The notes below the pieces were generated by a model. It had not been told where the DNA came from and made no database searches. It saw nothing but the letters and a program-made list of their open reading frames with translations. Positions 44,326 to 53,621 of a DNA stretch of 64,000 nt are shown here, piece by piece; the first letter of the stretch is position 1; the number at the start of each line of letters is the position of its first letter. The stretch is from Lachnospiraceae bacterium (GTDB lineage Bacteria; Bacillota; Clostridia; Lachnospirales; Lachnospiraceae): assembly GCA_017542245.1 (NCBI GenBank), contig JAFXXN010000175.1, positions 26,488 through 90,487 of the forward strand, in the 5' to 3' direction. Both the position numbers and the translations under genes were made by a program.

Positions 44326-45420
44326 ATGGATGGAATAATCAATGTTTACAAAGAAAAAGGCTATACATCTCATGATGTGGTAGCAAGACTCAGGGGAATT
44401 ACAGGTGAAAGGCACATAGGTCATACCGGTACTTTAGACCCAGCCGCTGCGGGTGTACTTCCGTTATGCCTCGGAACTACGACAAAGGCCTGTGAACTTT
44501 TGACAGATAAGGGTAAATGTTACGAAACGATACTTCTTTTAGGTATAGAAACAGATACGGAAGATGCTACTGGTGAAATAGTTTCTAACGGTGACGTATC
44601 AAATATAACCGATGAAATGATAAAAGAGGCTGTAGCATCGTTTAAGGGTGAGATTCTTCAGGTTCCGCCGATGTTTTCCGCTACAAGGATAAACGGTCAG
44701 CGTTCATATTCACTTGCCCGTCAAGGTATTAATATTGAGAGAGAAGCAAAGAAGATAACTGTTAACGAAATAAGTATCGTTTCTGAAATACAAAGAGGAT
44801 CTGTAAAGGATAAAGAAAGCTTCGTGCCATATCCTGATTCAATGCTTGCAAGGTATCCTGAGGATGCCGAGGAAGAAGAAGGGCGTTGGAGATGGGAGAA
44901 TAATTCTTTAAACCGTGAGGAAAGCCTTAACTTAAGTGTTATACGTGTAGCATTACGAATCGACTGTGAAAAAGGCACTTATATAAGAACAATATGTGCC
45001 GATATAGGAAAAAAACTCGGATGCGGCGGCTGTATGGAAAGACTCCTAAGAACAAGATCCGGTGATTTTCATATTGAAGAAAGCCATTCTCTGGCTGAAC
45101 TTGAGGTTATATTCGAAGGATTCGACAAGAAAAATCCCGATAATACTCCGATTGAGACAAAAAACAGGATAAACAGCGTACTTCTTTCTGCTGACAGATG
45201 TTTTATGGAATATCCTGCATTGCATTCTAAAGAAAAATATGATAGTATATTATTAAATGGGAATCTTATGTGGATGCGGCATTTTAAGGAATATATCGAA
45301 ACACCCGATCCAATAAACAGAGTTTACGACAGTAAAAATGAATTTAAGGCTATCTATGAATGGGTAGAAAGCCGGAAGTTATATAAACCTTTAAAAGTTT
45401 TTATAAGTACAAAAGAATAA
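44326..45420 (+). CDS. truB: tRNA pseudouridine-55 synthase TruB with a family-atypical insertion
   Basis: Makes pseudouridine 55 in the T-loop of tRNAs. The catalytic motif GHTGTLDPAAAGVLP contains Asp38, and the KGTYIRTICADIG motif is intact. At 364 residues it is longer than the usual ~300: a charged, acidic segment (about residues 150-205, including DAEEEEGRWRW) is inserted before the ALRIDCEKGTYIR strand. The C-terminal region is also extended. AGGA precedes ATG 44326. ribF follows after 11 nt. Confidence 0.94.
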   Translation: MDGIINVYKEKGYTSHDVVARLRGITGERHIGHTGTLDPAAAGVLPLCLGTTTKACELLTDKGKCYETILLLGIETDTEDATGEIVSNGDVSNITDEMIKEAVASFKGEILQVPPMFSATRINGQRSYSLARQGINIEREAKKITVNEISIVSEIQRGSVKDKESFVPYPDSMLARYPEDAEEEEGRWRWENNSLNREESLNLSVIRVALRIDCEKGTYIRTICADIGKKLGCGGCMERLLRTRSGDFHIEESHSLAELEVIFEGFDKKNPDNTPIETKNRINSVLLSADRCFMEYPALHSKEKYDSILLNGNLMWMRHFKEYIETPDPINRVYDSKNEFKAIYEWVESRKLYKPLKVFISTKE

Positions 45421-45431
45421 TTGAGCTGGCC

Positions 45432-45971
45432 ATGAAAATCATTAAGGGAAAAGATTTTAGATTAAGAAATACATGTGTTACAATAGGAAAATTTGACGGG
45501 GTTCATCTCGGTCACAGACAAATATTAAAAGAAATGAAAAAAATCAAAGATAAAGAAGGACTTACAACTGTTGTACTTACGTTTGATTTTTCATATTTTA
45601 ATAACAGTTCCGAAGAACGTCTTAATTCCTATGATGAAAAGATCAGGATTCTGGAAGGTCTTGATGTAGATATAATGATAGATTATCCTTTTGATGAAGT
45701 AACCAAGGATTTAAGTGCCGAAGATTTTATAAGGATTGTCTTATTAAAAAGACTTGGAGCAAAAGCGGTTATAGTAGGCGACAATTTCAGATTCGGTAAA
45801 GGTGCTTGCGGAGATATTTCCACACTCGAGTCTTACGGAAAAATGTATGGCTTTTCGACTATTGTTGTTCCATGTGTTTGTTATGAAGGAGAAAATGTCA
45901 GCAGTACGAGAATACGTGACGAACTTAGCCGGGGTAATATCGAACAAGCTGAATATATGCTTGGTGAATGA
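45432..45971 (+). CDS. ribF: FAD synthetase half of RibF; riboflavin-kinase half missing
   Basis: A 179-residue protein containing only the FMN-adenylyltransferase domain: IGKFDGVHLGHRQI (about 17-30), VGDNFRFGKG, and VSSTRIRDELSRG near the end. Bifunctional RibF proteins are ~300 residues and continue with a riboflavin-kinase domain. Here TGA occurs right after YMLGE, the normal domain boundary. Just downstream, in the +1 frame, the codons for VVVKQFERGRN resemble the first strand and loop of a riboflavin kinase (VVxGxxxGR), suggesting deletion of that domain. It may still make FAD from FMN. Placed after truB as in other Firmicutes. Confidence 0.85.
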   Translation: MKIIKGKDFRLRNTCVTIGKFDGVHLGHRQILKEMKKIKDKEGLTTVVLTFDFSYFNNSSEERLNSYDEKIRILEGLDVDIMIDYPFDEVTKDLSAEDFIRIVLLKRLGAKAVIVGDNFRFGKGACGDISTLESYGKMYGFSTIVVPCVCYEGENVSSTRIRDELSRGNIEQAEYMLGE

Positions 45972-46008
45972 CAGGGTTGTGGTAAAACAGTTTGAAAGGG
46001 GCAGAAAC

Positions 46009-47901
46009 ATGGTAAAATGGGTTATAATCGTTGATTCTGATATCATTTTTTTAAAAACGGTAGGACAGATACTCAGCAAAAACAATTATCGTGTAACAGC
46101 TTTAAAAACAGGTGAAGCTTTGCTTAATTATCTTAAAGAAAATGATATTCCTGATATGATTCTCTTAGATGATAATTTAAAAGGTTTAAGCAGTGAAGAA
46201 ACCTTAAAGAATATCCGACTTTTTGAAGAACAGCATGATCTTCCCATTGTTCCTGTTATGTTTTTCACCCATGATACCAGCAGGGATTTTGAAATTAAGA
46301 TAGGTGAATTGGGAGTCGAGGGTACCATAAAAAAGCCCTGTGATGCTGAAGAATTATTACGGAAAGTAAAAAATGTACTATTTCCTGATGAGAATAAAGA
46401 AGAAGACAGCTTCATGGATAGACTTCAGGAAGATTATTCCCAGGAAGAGATTAAGCCTGAATCCATAGTATCCCTCAATAAATATTCCGGAATTTTAAGA
46501 GAAAGAAGTATGTCTAATCATGCTCTGCTGTTAGACAAAGAAATCTTTATACATGTATATCGTTTTATCATGCGATATATAAAACGCTATAATAAAAATG
46601 CATGCAATCTTCTTTTTACAGTCAATAATGTTTCTGCCGATGATGAATGGGAGTATAAAGAATTACGTGAAGAGTTTAAAAACCATGTGATCAATAAGCT
46701 GCGTAAGAGTGATATCCTTACCCAGCCTACGGATAACCAGATTATGGTTCTTCTTACGGACATCAAGGAAGTGTTTGTTGAACAGGTTATCGGAAGCATA
46801 ATAAGTTCGTGGTATATGAAATACCAGAACAAGATTTCCATATCCTATGAAGTGCACTTTGAAAGTTTTTCTGACAGTGAAGGCGGAAAGAAGGATGATC
46901 TTACTGTTTTTGTTGTAGATGATGACTTTATGAATCTTAAGATGGCTTCATTTATTCTTGAAAAAAACGGAATAAAAGTATTCACCTTAAAATCCGGTCA
47001 GGAACTTCTTGATGAAATTAAGAACTGTACCCCAGATCTTATTCTTTTGGACGTTAATATGCCCGAGATGGACGGATTTGAAGCACTTCAGAAATTAAGA
47101 TCACAGGAGGAAAGCTCTCTTGAAATCCCCGTCATATTCCTGACTGCTGAAGACAGCAACGAATCTGAAACAAAGGGGCTTTCATTAGGTGCTCACGATT
47201 TTATTAAAAAACCTTTTGTTCCGGATGTACTTATTTTAAGAGTAAGACACACCATAGAACTTACCAGGCTGCAAAAGAATCTTGAACTTGAAGTAAACAA
47301 GAAAAGCAAAGAGATGGAACTGCTTTTCCTTCATGTAGTGCAGTCCTTAGCAGACGCCATAGATGCAAAAGATACTTATACAAACGGACATTCAGCCAGA
47401 GTAGCAAAATATTCCAAAGAAATAGCAAAAAGATTCGGATATTCCGAGTCCGAGCTCGACAATATCTATATTATGGCACTTTTGCATGATGTTGGGAAAA
47501 TCGGTGTTCCAGATGCGGTCATCAATAAACCGGCCAAACTTACGGATGAAGAATTTGAAATGATAAAAAATCATCCTGTCATGGGCGCCAGAATCTTAAA
47601 GAATATCAAAGAATTACCCAAGCTTTCCATAGGAGCCAGATGGCATCATGAAAGATATGACGGCAAGGGCTATCCTGACGGACTTAACGGGAATGACATA
47701 CCTGAAGAAGCCCGGATAATTGCTGTAGCTGATGCTTATGATGCTATGACAAGCCGCAGAAGTTACAGAGGAACATTAACGCAGGAAAAAGTACGTTCTG
47801 AAATAGTTAACGGTATAGGAACACAGTTTGATCCCATCTTTGCAAAGATCATGCTTTCCATGATTGATGAAGATAATGATTATACCATGAAAGATAATTA
47901 A
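46009..47901 (+). CDS. Two-receiver HD-GYP response regulator with degenerate GGDEF-like middle
   Basis: A 630-residue cytosolic protein. Receiver 1 occupies residues 1-125 (IVDSD, ILLDDN). A middle region (about 155-290) resembles a GGDEF fold with the signature lost (TDNQIMVLLTDI). Receiver 2 is about residues 300-420 with FVVDDD and ILLDVNMPEMDG. A coiled-coil linker is followed by HD-GYP (about 440-620), with HDVGK, the HH metal site and ADAYDAM. It is a predicted c-di-GMP phosphodiesterase under phosphorelay control. ATG 46009 has AAAGGGG upstream; the frame extends farther upstream only by overlapping ribF out of frame. Confidence 0.9.
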   Translation: MVKWVIIVDSDIIFLKTVGQILSKNNYRVTALKTGEALLNYLKENDIPDMILLDDNLKGLSSEETLKNIRLFEEQHDLPIVPVMFFTHDTSRDFEIKIGELGVEGTIKKPCDAEELLRKVKNVLFPDENKEEDSFMDRLQEDYSQEEIKPESIVSLNKYSGILRERSMSNHALLLDKEIFIHVYRFIMRYIKRYNKNACNLLFTVNNVSADDEWEYKELREEFKNHVINKLRKSDILTQPTDNQIMVLLTDIKEVFVEQVIGSIISSWYMKYQNKISISYEVHFESFSDSEGGKKDDLTVFVVDDDFMNLKMASFILEKNGIKVFTLKSGQELLDEIKNCTPDLILLDVNMPEMDGFEALQKLRSQEESSLEIPVIFLTAEDSNESETKGLSLGAHDFIKKPFVPDVLILRVRHTIELTRLQKNLELEVNKKSKEMELLFLHVVQSLADAIDAKDTYTNGHSARVAKYSKEIAKRFGYSESELDNIYIMALLHDVGKIGVPDAVINKPAKLTDEEFEMIKNHPVMGARILKNIKELPKLSIGARWHHERYDGKGYPDGLNGNDIPEEARIIAVADAYDAMTSRRSYRGTLTQEKVRSEIVNGIGTQFDPIFAKIMLSMIDEDNDYTMKDN

Positions 47902-47935
47902 AGAAATAATTCCGATTTTTAGCCAAGAAATAACA

Positions 47936-47964
47936 TTGATTATAATATAGCAACATAATAAAAT
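47936..47964 (+). promoter_or_regulatory. Promoter of the cellobiose phosphorylase gene
   Basis: TTGATT (47936-47941), 17-nt spacer, TAAAAT (47959-47964), giving a ~57-nt leader. Confidence 0.55.
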
Positions 47965-48027
47965 AATAAACAGAAACTTAACAGCCGAAGAGTGCTGTAA
48001 AAAATATTATAACACGGAGGTTTATAA

Positions 48028-50424
48028 ATGAAGTACGGTTATTTTGATCTTGAGAACAAAGAGTATGTGATCACACGTCCGGATACTCCGGAGCCCTGGT
48101 GCAATTATCTGGGCTCACCTGCTTACGGTGCAATAATTTCAAACAATGCCGGTGGATACAGCTTTGTAAAGAGCGGAGCAAACGGAAGAATTACAAGATA
48201 TCGTTTTAATTCGAAAATGGCTCTTCCCGGAAGATATATCTATATCAGAGATGAGGAGAGTAAGGATTACTGGTCTGCATCATGGCAGCCCGTTGGTAAA
48301 TCTCTTGATGAATACAAAAATGTTGTAAGGCATGGAACAGGATATACCGTCATCACATCTGAATATTCGGGAATAAAGTCAGAGGTTACATATTATGTTC
48401 CCAAAGATGCAGAATATGAAGTGTGGTCAGCCGATATCACAAATAATTCTGATACCGAAAGAAAGCTTAATGTATTCGGATTTATAGAGTTTACAAACGA
48501 AAACAATTATGAACAGGACGGAGTAAATCTTCAGTATACTCTGTTTATTTCCAGAACTGAGCTTGCAGGCCGTAAGATTGTTCAGCACATAAATGAACTC
48601 ATCGGCAGAGACGAGAACGGATACAACGGTATGGAAAGATTCCTCGGACTTGCAAATCAGCCTGTAGCAGCCGGAGAGGGTGATTACAATAAATTTATCG
48701 GTCCCTACAGAACATTCAGTAATCCTTATGCTGTTGAGACAGGTCAGTGCGATGGTTCTATGAATTATAACAGCAACTCCTGCGGTGCTTTACAAAGCAA
48801 TGTTACTTTAGCTCCCGGTGAAACTAAGAAGTTTGTTTTTGTTCTAGGTCAAAAGAAGCCCAATGAGGCAGACGAAATACTTGACAGATATGCCGATGGA
48901 AGTGTAGTTAAAGAAGAAGTAGAAATACTTAAGAAATACTGGCATGAAAAACTTGAAAACTTCTCGGTAAAGACTCCTTCGGAAGAGTTTAATAATATGA
49001 TCAATGTATGGAATGCTTATCAGTGTTTCATTACATTTACATGGTCAAGAGCCGCTTCACTTATTTACTGCGGACTTCGTAACGGATACGGATACCGTGA
49101 TACGGTTCAGGATATCCAGGGTATTATCCACCTTGATCCTGAAATGGCCTGTGAAAAGATCCGTTTCATGCTCTCAGCACAGGTTAATAACGGCGGTGGA
49201 CTTCCTCTTGTTAAATTTAATCATAATGCAGGTCACGAGAATACACCCGATGATCCCAGCTATGTAAGAGAAACAGGACATCCTTCATACCGTGCAGACG
49301 ATGCTTTATGGCTGTTCCCTACTGTTTATAAATATGTAGGTGAAACAGGAAACAAAGAATTTTATGATGAAGTTATCGTTTACGCAAACGGCGGTGAGGC
49401 AACTGTTTACGATCACTTAAAGAAGGCTATTCAGTTCTCTATGGAAAGACTTGGCGATCATGATATGCCTGCTGGACTCCATGCTGACTGGAATGACTGC
49501 TTAAGACTTGGTGCTAAGGGCGAATCCACATTCGTTGCATTTCAGCTTTATTATGCGATGAATATGATGGAAGAGGTTGCTGCATTACGCGGTGATGATG
49601 CTTATATCACATATATAAAGGAAGTAAGATCCAAGCTTGCTGCATCTCTCGAGCAATGCTGGGATGAAGACCGTTTTATCCGCGGCATCCGCGAAAACGG
49701 CGTTATCGTTGGCGCCAAGAAAGATCCTGAAGCAAATATGTGGCTGAATCCTCAGAGCTGGGCAGTTATTTCGAAGTTTGCTTCAAAAGAGCAGGGTAAT
49801 ATAGCTATGGGTAAGGTAGAGGAAATCCTTAATACTCCTTATGGAGTTAAGATCATGGAACCTCCTTACAGATTCCACTGGTTCGAGGATGCTCTTATGA
49901 AGGTATTTAACCCCGACACAAAGGAAAACGGCGGTATCTTCTCACAGTCTCAGGGCTGGGCAATCCTTGCCGAATCATTACTTGGAAACGGTAACAGAGC
50001 ATTTAAATATTTCCTTGAAAGCTCACCTGCAAGCATGAATGATAAAGCTGAAATCCGCTGTATTGAGCCTTACGTTCATGGACAGTTTACTGAATCAAAA
50101 GCTTCGCCGTTTGAGGGCAGGTCACATGTTCACTGGCTGACAGGAACCGCTTCAACGGTAATGGTAGGATGTGTTGAAGGTATCCTCGGTATGAGACCTG
50201 ATGCAGAAGGCCTTATCATTGATCCCGCCATCCCTTCAGATTGGGAAGAATTCAGTATTGAGAAGAATTTCAGAGGTTCACATCTTTCAATCAAATTTGA
50301 GAATCCCGGACATGTTCAAAGCGGTGTTAAGGAAATTTTCTTAAACGGTGAAAAACTTCCGGGTAACAAGATTTCCGGAAACCTCTTAAAAGAAACAAAT
50401 GATGTGAGAGTAATATTAGGATAA
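48028..50424 (+). CDS. cbp: Cellobiose phosphorylase, GH94
   Basis: Phosphorolyses cellobiose to glucose and glucose-1-phosphate in the cytoplasm, conserving energy compared with hydrolysis. The 798-residue length and the N-terminal YGYFDLENKEYVITRPDTP-type signature match cellobiose phosphorylases closely. The general acid is Asp490 in DWNDCLRLG, and the phosphate-binding region near the C-terminus (VHWLTGTAST) is present. GGAGG precedes ATG 48028. It is a single-gene unit, between a promoter at 47936 and a strong terminator at 50430. A related beta-glucan phosphorylase is possible, but the N-terminal signature favours cellobiose. Confidence 0.93.
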   Translation: MKYGYFDLENKEYVITRPDTPEPWCNYLGSPAYGAIISNNAGGYSFVKSGANGRITRYRFNSKMALPGRYIYIRDEESKDYWSASWQPVGKSLDEYKNVVRHGTGYTVITSEYSGIKSEVTYYVPKDAEYEVWSADITNNSDTERKLNVFGFIEFTNENNYEQDGVNLQYTLFISRTELAGRKIVQHINELIGRDENGYNGMERFLGLANQPVAAGEGDYNKFIGPYRTFSNPYAVETGQCDGSMNYNSNSCGALQSNVTLAPGETKKFVFVLGQKKPNEADEILDRYADGSVVKEEVEILKKYWHEKLENFSVKTPSEEFNNMINVWNAYQCFITFTWSRAASLIYCGLRNGYGYRDTVQDIQGIIHLDPEMACEKIRFMLSAQVNNGGGLPLVKFNHNAGHENTPDDPSYVRETGHPSYRADDALWLFPTVYKYVGETGNKEFYDEVIVYANGGEATVYDHLKKAIQFSMERLGDHDMPAGLHADWNDCLRLGAKGESTFVAFQLYYAMNMMEEVAALRGDDAYITYIKEVRSKLAASLEQCWDEDRFIRGIRENGVIVGAKKDPEANMWLNPQSWAVISKFASKEQGNIAMGKVEEILNTPYGVKIMEPPYRFHWFEDALMKVFNPDTKENGGIFSQSQGWAILAESLLGNGNRAFKYFLESSPASMNDKAEIRCIEPYVHGQFTESKASPFEGRSHVHWLTGTASTVMVGCVEGILGMRPDAEGLIIDPAIPSDWEEFSIEKNFRGSHLSIKFENPGHVQSGVKEIFLNGEKLPGNKISGNLLKETNDVRVILG

Positions 50425-50429
50425 ATAGC

Positions 50430-50476
50430 AAAAACAAAAACAGACAAACGATATGGTTTGTCTGTTTTTGTTTTTT
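50430..50476. terminator. Strong A/T-flanked terminator after cellobiose phosphorylase
   Basis: CAAAAACAGACAAAC (50435-50449) pairs with GTTTGTCTGTTTTTG (50456-50470) across a 6-nt loop, flanked by A- and T-runs so it could act in both directions. Confidence 0.95.
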
Positions 50477-50535
50477 CTATAAATCGTTTTACTATAGAAA
50501 AATAGGGTTTTTTCATTAGAATTTAATCAAAACAC

Positions 50536-50564
50536 TTGAAAATTTTAATAAAATATATTAGTAT
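50536..50564 (+). promoter_or_regulatory. Promoter of the opp-type transporter genes
   Basis: TTGAAA (50536-50541), 17-nt spacer, TAGTAT (50559-50564), about 80 nt before the binding-protein gene. Confidence 0.6.
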
Positions 50565-50651
50565 ATGGTAAGGGTAATCCATACATTTTAAGTATTCTTT
50601 ACCTCAAAAAATATATTCCCAAATCTACTATGAAAGAAAGAAGGAGAATTT

Positions 50652-53483
50652 ATGAAGAAACTTTTAAGTATCCTGCTGGTTCTTGCCATGGTAGTAAGCC
50701 TTGCGGCTTGTGCAAAGGAAGAAGAGAAAAAGCCTGAAACACAGCCTACCGCAACAGAGGCTCCAGCTACTACAGATGAACCCGCTCAACCGACTCAGGA
50801 AGCTACAACAACACCTGAGCCCACCACAGAGCCTACAGCTGAACCCACACCCGAGATTCCTTGGGACGGTCAGTACATAGAAAAAGAAGACTTCTTAGCT
50901 TATATCGCTCATGATCTTGAGAATGTCTTTTCTTCTATCGAAGATCAGCTTGATGATGCTGAATATACTTCAGTTAAGAGCGTTGTAGATCTTGGTCTTG
51001 CTTCAATCAATGCATCAAACACTGTTTCAGAAGCAGAAGCAGCATATGATAATGCATTAAAGGGTATTCTTGATGCCATTCCCAAGGCTGACGGATTATT
51101 CTCATACAAGAAAGAAAGCAACGCTGAAAGAACCAATATCCTTGGTATCCTTGAACAGTTTGCTGTTTCAAAAGGTATGACAGGTATCTCACTTTTTGAG
51201 AACGGTTCATACAATATGTATAATGAGCGTATCACATTAGGTACTGAGAATTATATCGTTGGTTATGGTTTCGGTACTTTGGCACATGGTTCTATCAATG
51301 CTGACCTTGAGTATGAAACTGTTCCTGAATGGAAGAGATATTATCATACATTTGAGTCAAGTGATCCCGGTACTCTTAACTATCTTAACGATCAGGGTGC
51401 TCAGGTAGGAGATCTTTACGGCTATATCGGTGCAAGTTTTGTTACAAACTTCATGAATGCAACTAAAGACGGTTATGACTGGGTTCCTGAGCTTGCTAAG
51501 GAAAAGCCTCAGCCTGTAAATGATGATGACGGTGACGGAATGTGTACAACCTGGCGTATGGAAGTTAAAACCGGCGCTGACTGATTAAAGTATAAGACAG
51601 GTTCAGAGAAAGCAGACCGTAAAGCATTTGACGGACGTGAAGTAGAACTTAAGGATTATGAATATCCTTTCAAACTTCTTCTTACCCAGGCAAACGGTCT
51701 TTACCGTGGTTCAGAGCTTGCTAACCAGAACGGTGATTCTGCAATAGCAGGTGCTAAGGATTACTATGCAGCTACAGCTGACGGATATAAGGAAGATCTT
51801 TGGAAGAATGTAGGTATTAAGACATATGAAGAAAACGGCAAGAGCTATTTCGAGGTAACTTTTGCAGGTGATCAGACTCAGTTCTATGCTATGTATTATA
51901 TCTCTTCAAGTCTTTATATGCCTATTCCCGAAGATTTCGTAAACCTTGTAACAATTAAGAATTATTTAGGTTTCAATGCAGACGGCAGTGAAACACCTGT
52001 TGATAACAGCTTGTCTCTTGGTGCATACTATGTTGAAAGATATGATAACGAACAGCAGATAGTATTTAAGAAGAATCCTTATTATATCTATGCTGATAAG
52101 TATTATCAGATTGAAGGTGTTCATGTTAAGATCTTCCCTGCAGCAAAGACTGATACAACTGCAGCCATTAAAGAATTCTTAGCAGGACATTTTGATTCAG
52201 TTGGTATTCCTCAGGAATATTTAAATGATTATAAGAATGATCCCAGAACACGTTCGACTACCGGTGACACAAATGATAAGCTTAATGTAAATGCTTGTGA
52301 CGAGCAGACTTGGGAATATCTGTTCGGTGAAAACGGTACAGTTACACAGACAGCAAAGGCAGATTACTGGTCGGTTAAACCCGCACTTTCAAATGCTCAT
52401 TTCAGAAAAGCATTAAGCCTTTCAATTAACAGACAGCAGTATTCAGATGCTCGAGGAAGAATTGCTTCCGTAAATTATTTCTCATCAAATTATATGTCAG
52501 ATCCTGAGAACGGATTATCATATAATACAACCGAAGCTCATAAGAAAGCAGTTGAGCAGCTCCTTGAAGATACTGACGGATGCGGCTATTCATTAGAGCT
52601 TGCAAGAGATTATTTCAGAATGGCTATTACTGAACTTGAACAGTCCGGTGCTTATAAACCCGGTACAAAAGAGAATCCTACAGAAATAGTTATCGAAACT
52701 GCTTGGAGAGAGCCTGATGATGAAGAAAGATCATTTAAGGAACTCAAGAACTATATCGAGAATGCATTTAATGATGACAGTGTTACAGGCGGAAAATATA
52801 AGCTTACTGTAAACTTCTGGGTAGGAAATGTATGGACAGACGTTTACTACAATAAGATGATGATCGGTCAGTTTGATATCGGCAATGGATCAATTACCGG
52901 TAACTCACTTGATCCCATCGGATTCTTCAACGTTCTTTCAAGCGATATGTCGATTTCTAACAGCTTCACTCTTAACTGGGGTGTAAATACTAACGATCCT
53001 GATGTATATCCTCTGGTTTATGATGGAAAGAGATGGTCATTCGATGCTCTTTATAATGCTGTTAACGGACAGGCTATCGTTAAGGATGGTGCTAACCAGC
53101 CTCTCAGCACTATTGAATACACAGAGATTACAAAAAATGACGACGGTACCTACAGCGGTTCATTCAAGTTTGTTGCAACTCTTCCTGACATCACAAACTT
53201 CACACCTACAGCTATTATGTGCTGTAACTATGACAGATATTACAACGGTGATGCTCAGTATGTAGAGAAAGAAGTAGCATTCACTTCAGAGAAAGCTGCT
53301 GATGGTTCATACATCGTTAACTTTACTGTTCCTGTAGATGTTGTTGAAGAATTCACAAAGGGCGAAGGTTTACCTGATCCTGCTACCGGCTCTACCGGAT
53401 TTGATCTCTACTATGATCTTGAATTCGACGGTAGCACAAGCAATACCTATTATTCAGTAGAAGATATGTTTGTTATTGAATAA
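50652..53483 (+). pseudogene. oppA: Oligopeptide-type ABC transporter substrate-binding lipoprotein, interrupted by one in-frame TGA
   Basis: Two open frames in the same phase (50652-51584 and 51591 onward to 53483) form one 943-codon SBP_bac_5-type gene with a single TGA at 51582-51584 (codon 311). The N-terminus is a lipoprotein signal with lipobox LAAC (Cys20) and a Pro/Thr/Glu-rich linker (about 25-75). The stop occupies the place of the Trp expected in the family motif (LRxGxxWxDG): here MEVKTGAD-stop-LKYKTGSE. All sequence after it remains open and family-like (QTWEYLFGENG, HFRKALSLSINR, GSITGNSLDPIG). It is larger than usual OppA proteins (~550). Read-through, a very recent mutation or a sequencing error are all possible; the later frame has no obvious independent start. 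Confidence 0.85.
51582..51584 (+). other. In-frame TGA at a conserved Trp position
   Basis: TGA lies between GAC and TTA codons inside the binding-protein gene. One base change (TGG to TGA) explains it. TGA is a normal stop elsewhere here (for example infB, oppC, rnpM-region genes), so the code is standard. Confidence 0.9.
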
Positions 53484-53520
53484 TAAACTTTAAGGTAGAA
53501 ATACCTGAACAATAACATGG

Positions 53521-53556
53521 CAGACGATGGCGGTTTATGCTTTGCCATCGTCTGCA
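53521..53556 (+). terminator. Hairpin between oppA and oppB, attenuator or mRNA 3'-end stabiliser
   Basis: A 12-bp perfect stem (GCAGACGATGGC/GCCATCGTCTGC), followed by ATTATTTT, which is a weak T-run. Such hairpins after a binding-protein gene commonly raise its expression relative to the permease genes. Confidence 0.7.
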
Positions 53557-53621
53557 TTATTTTGAAAATCATAAATATCATAAGCAGACACATTTTTAGT
53601 TTGTAGAATGGTGGTTGTATA

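Noticed and set aside
44295-44328. Repeat-borne promoter driving truB
   Set aside because: TTGACA with TATATA at 18 nt would start transcription after the truB ATG, and the start codon matches the family start well.
45802-46008. Upstream extension of the HD-GYP regulator
   Set aside because: The extension runs through ribF in another frame and does not resemble a domain; ATG 46009 has a good ribosome-binding site.
51582-51584. Selenocysteine or recoded TGA in the binding protein
   Set aside because: No clear SECIS-like hairpin follows, the family has Trp here and no reason for selenocysteine, and TGA is an ordinary stop in other genes of the window.
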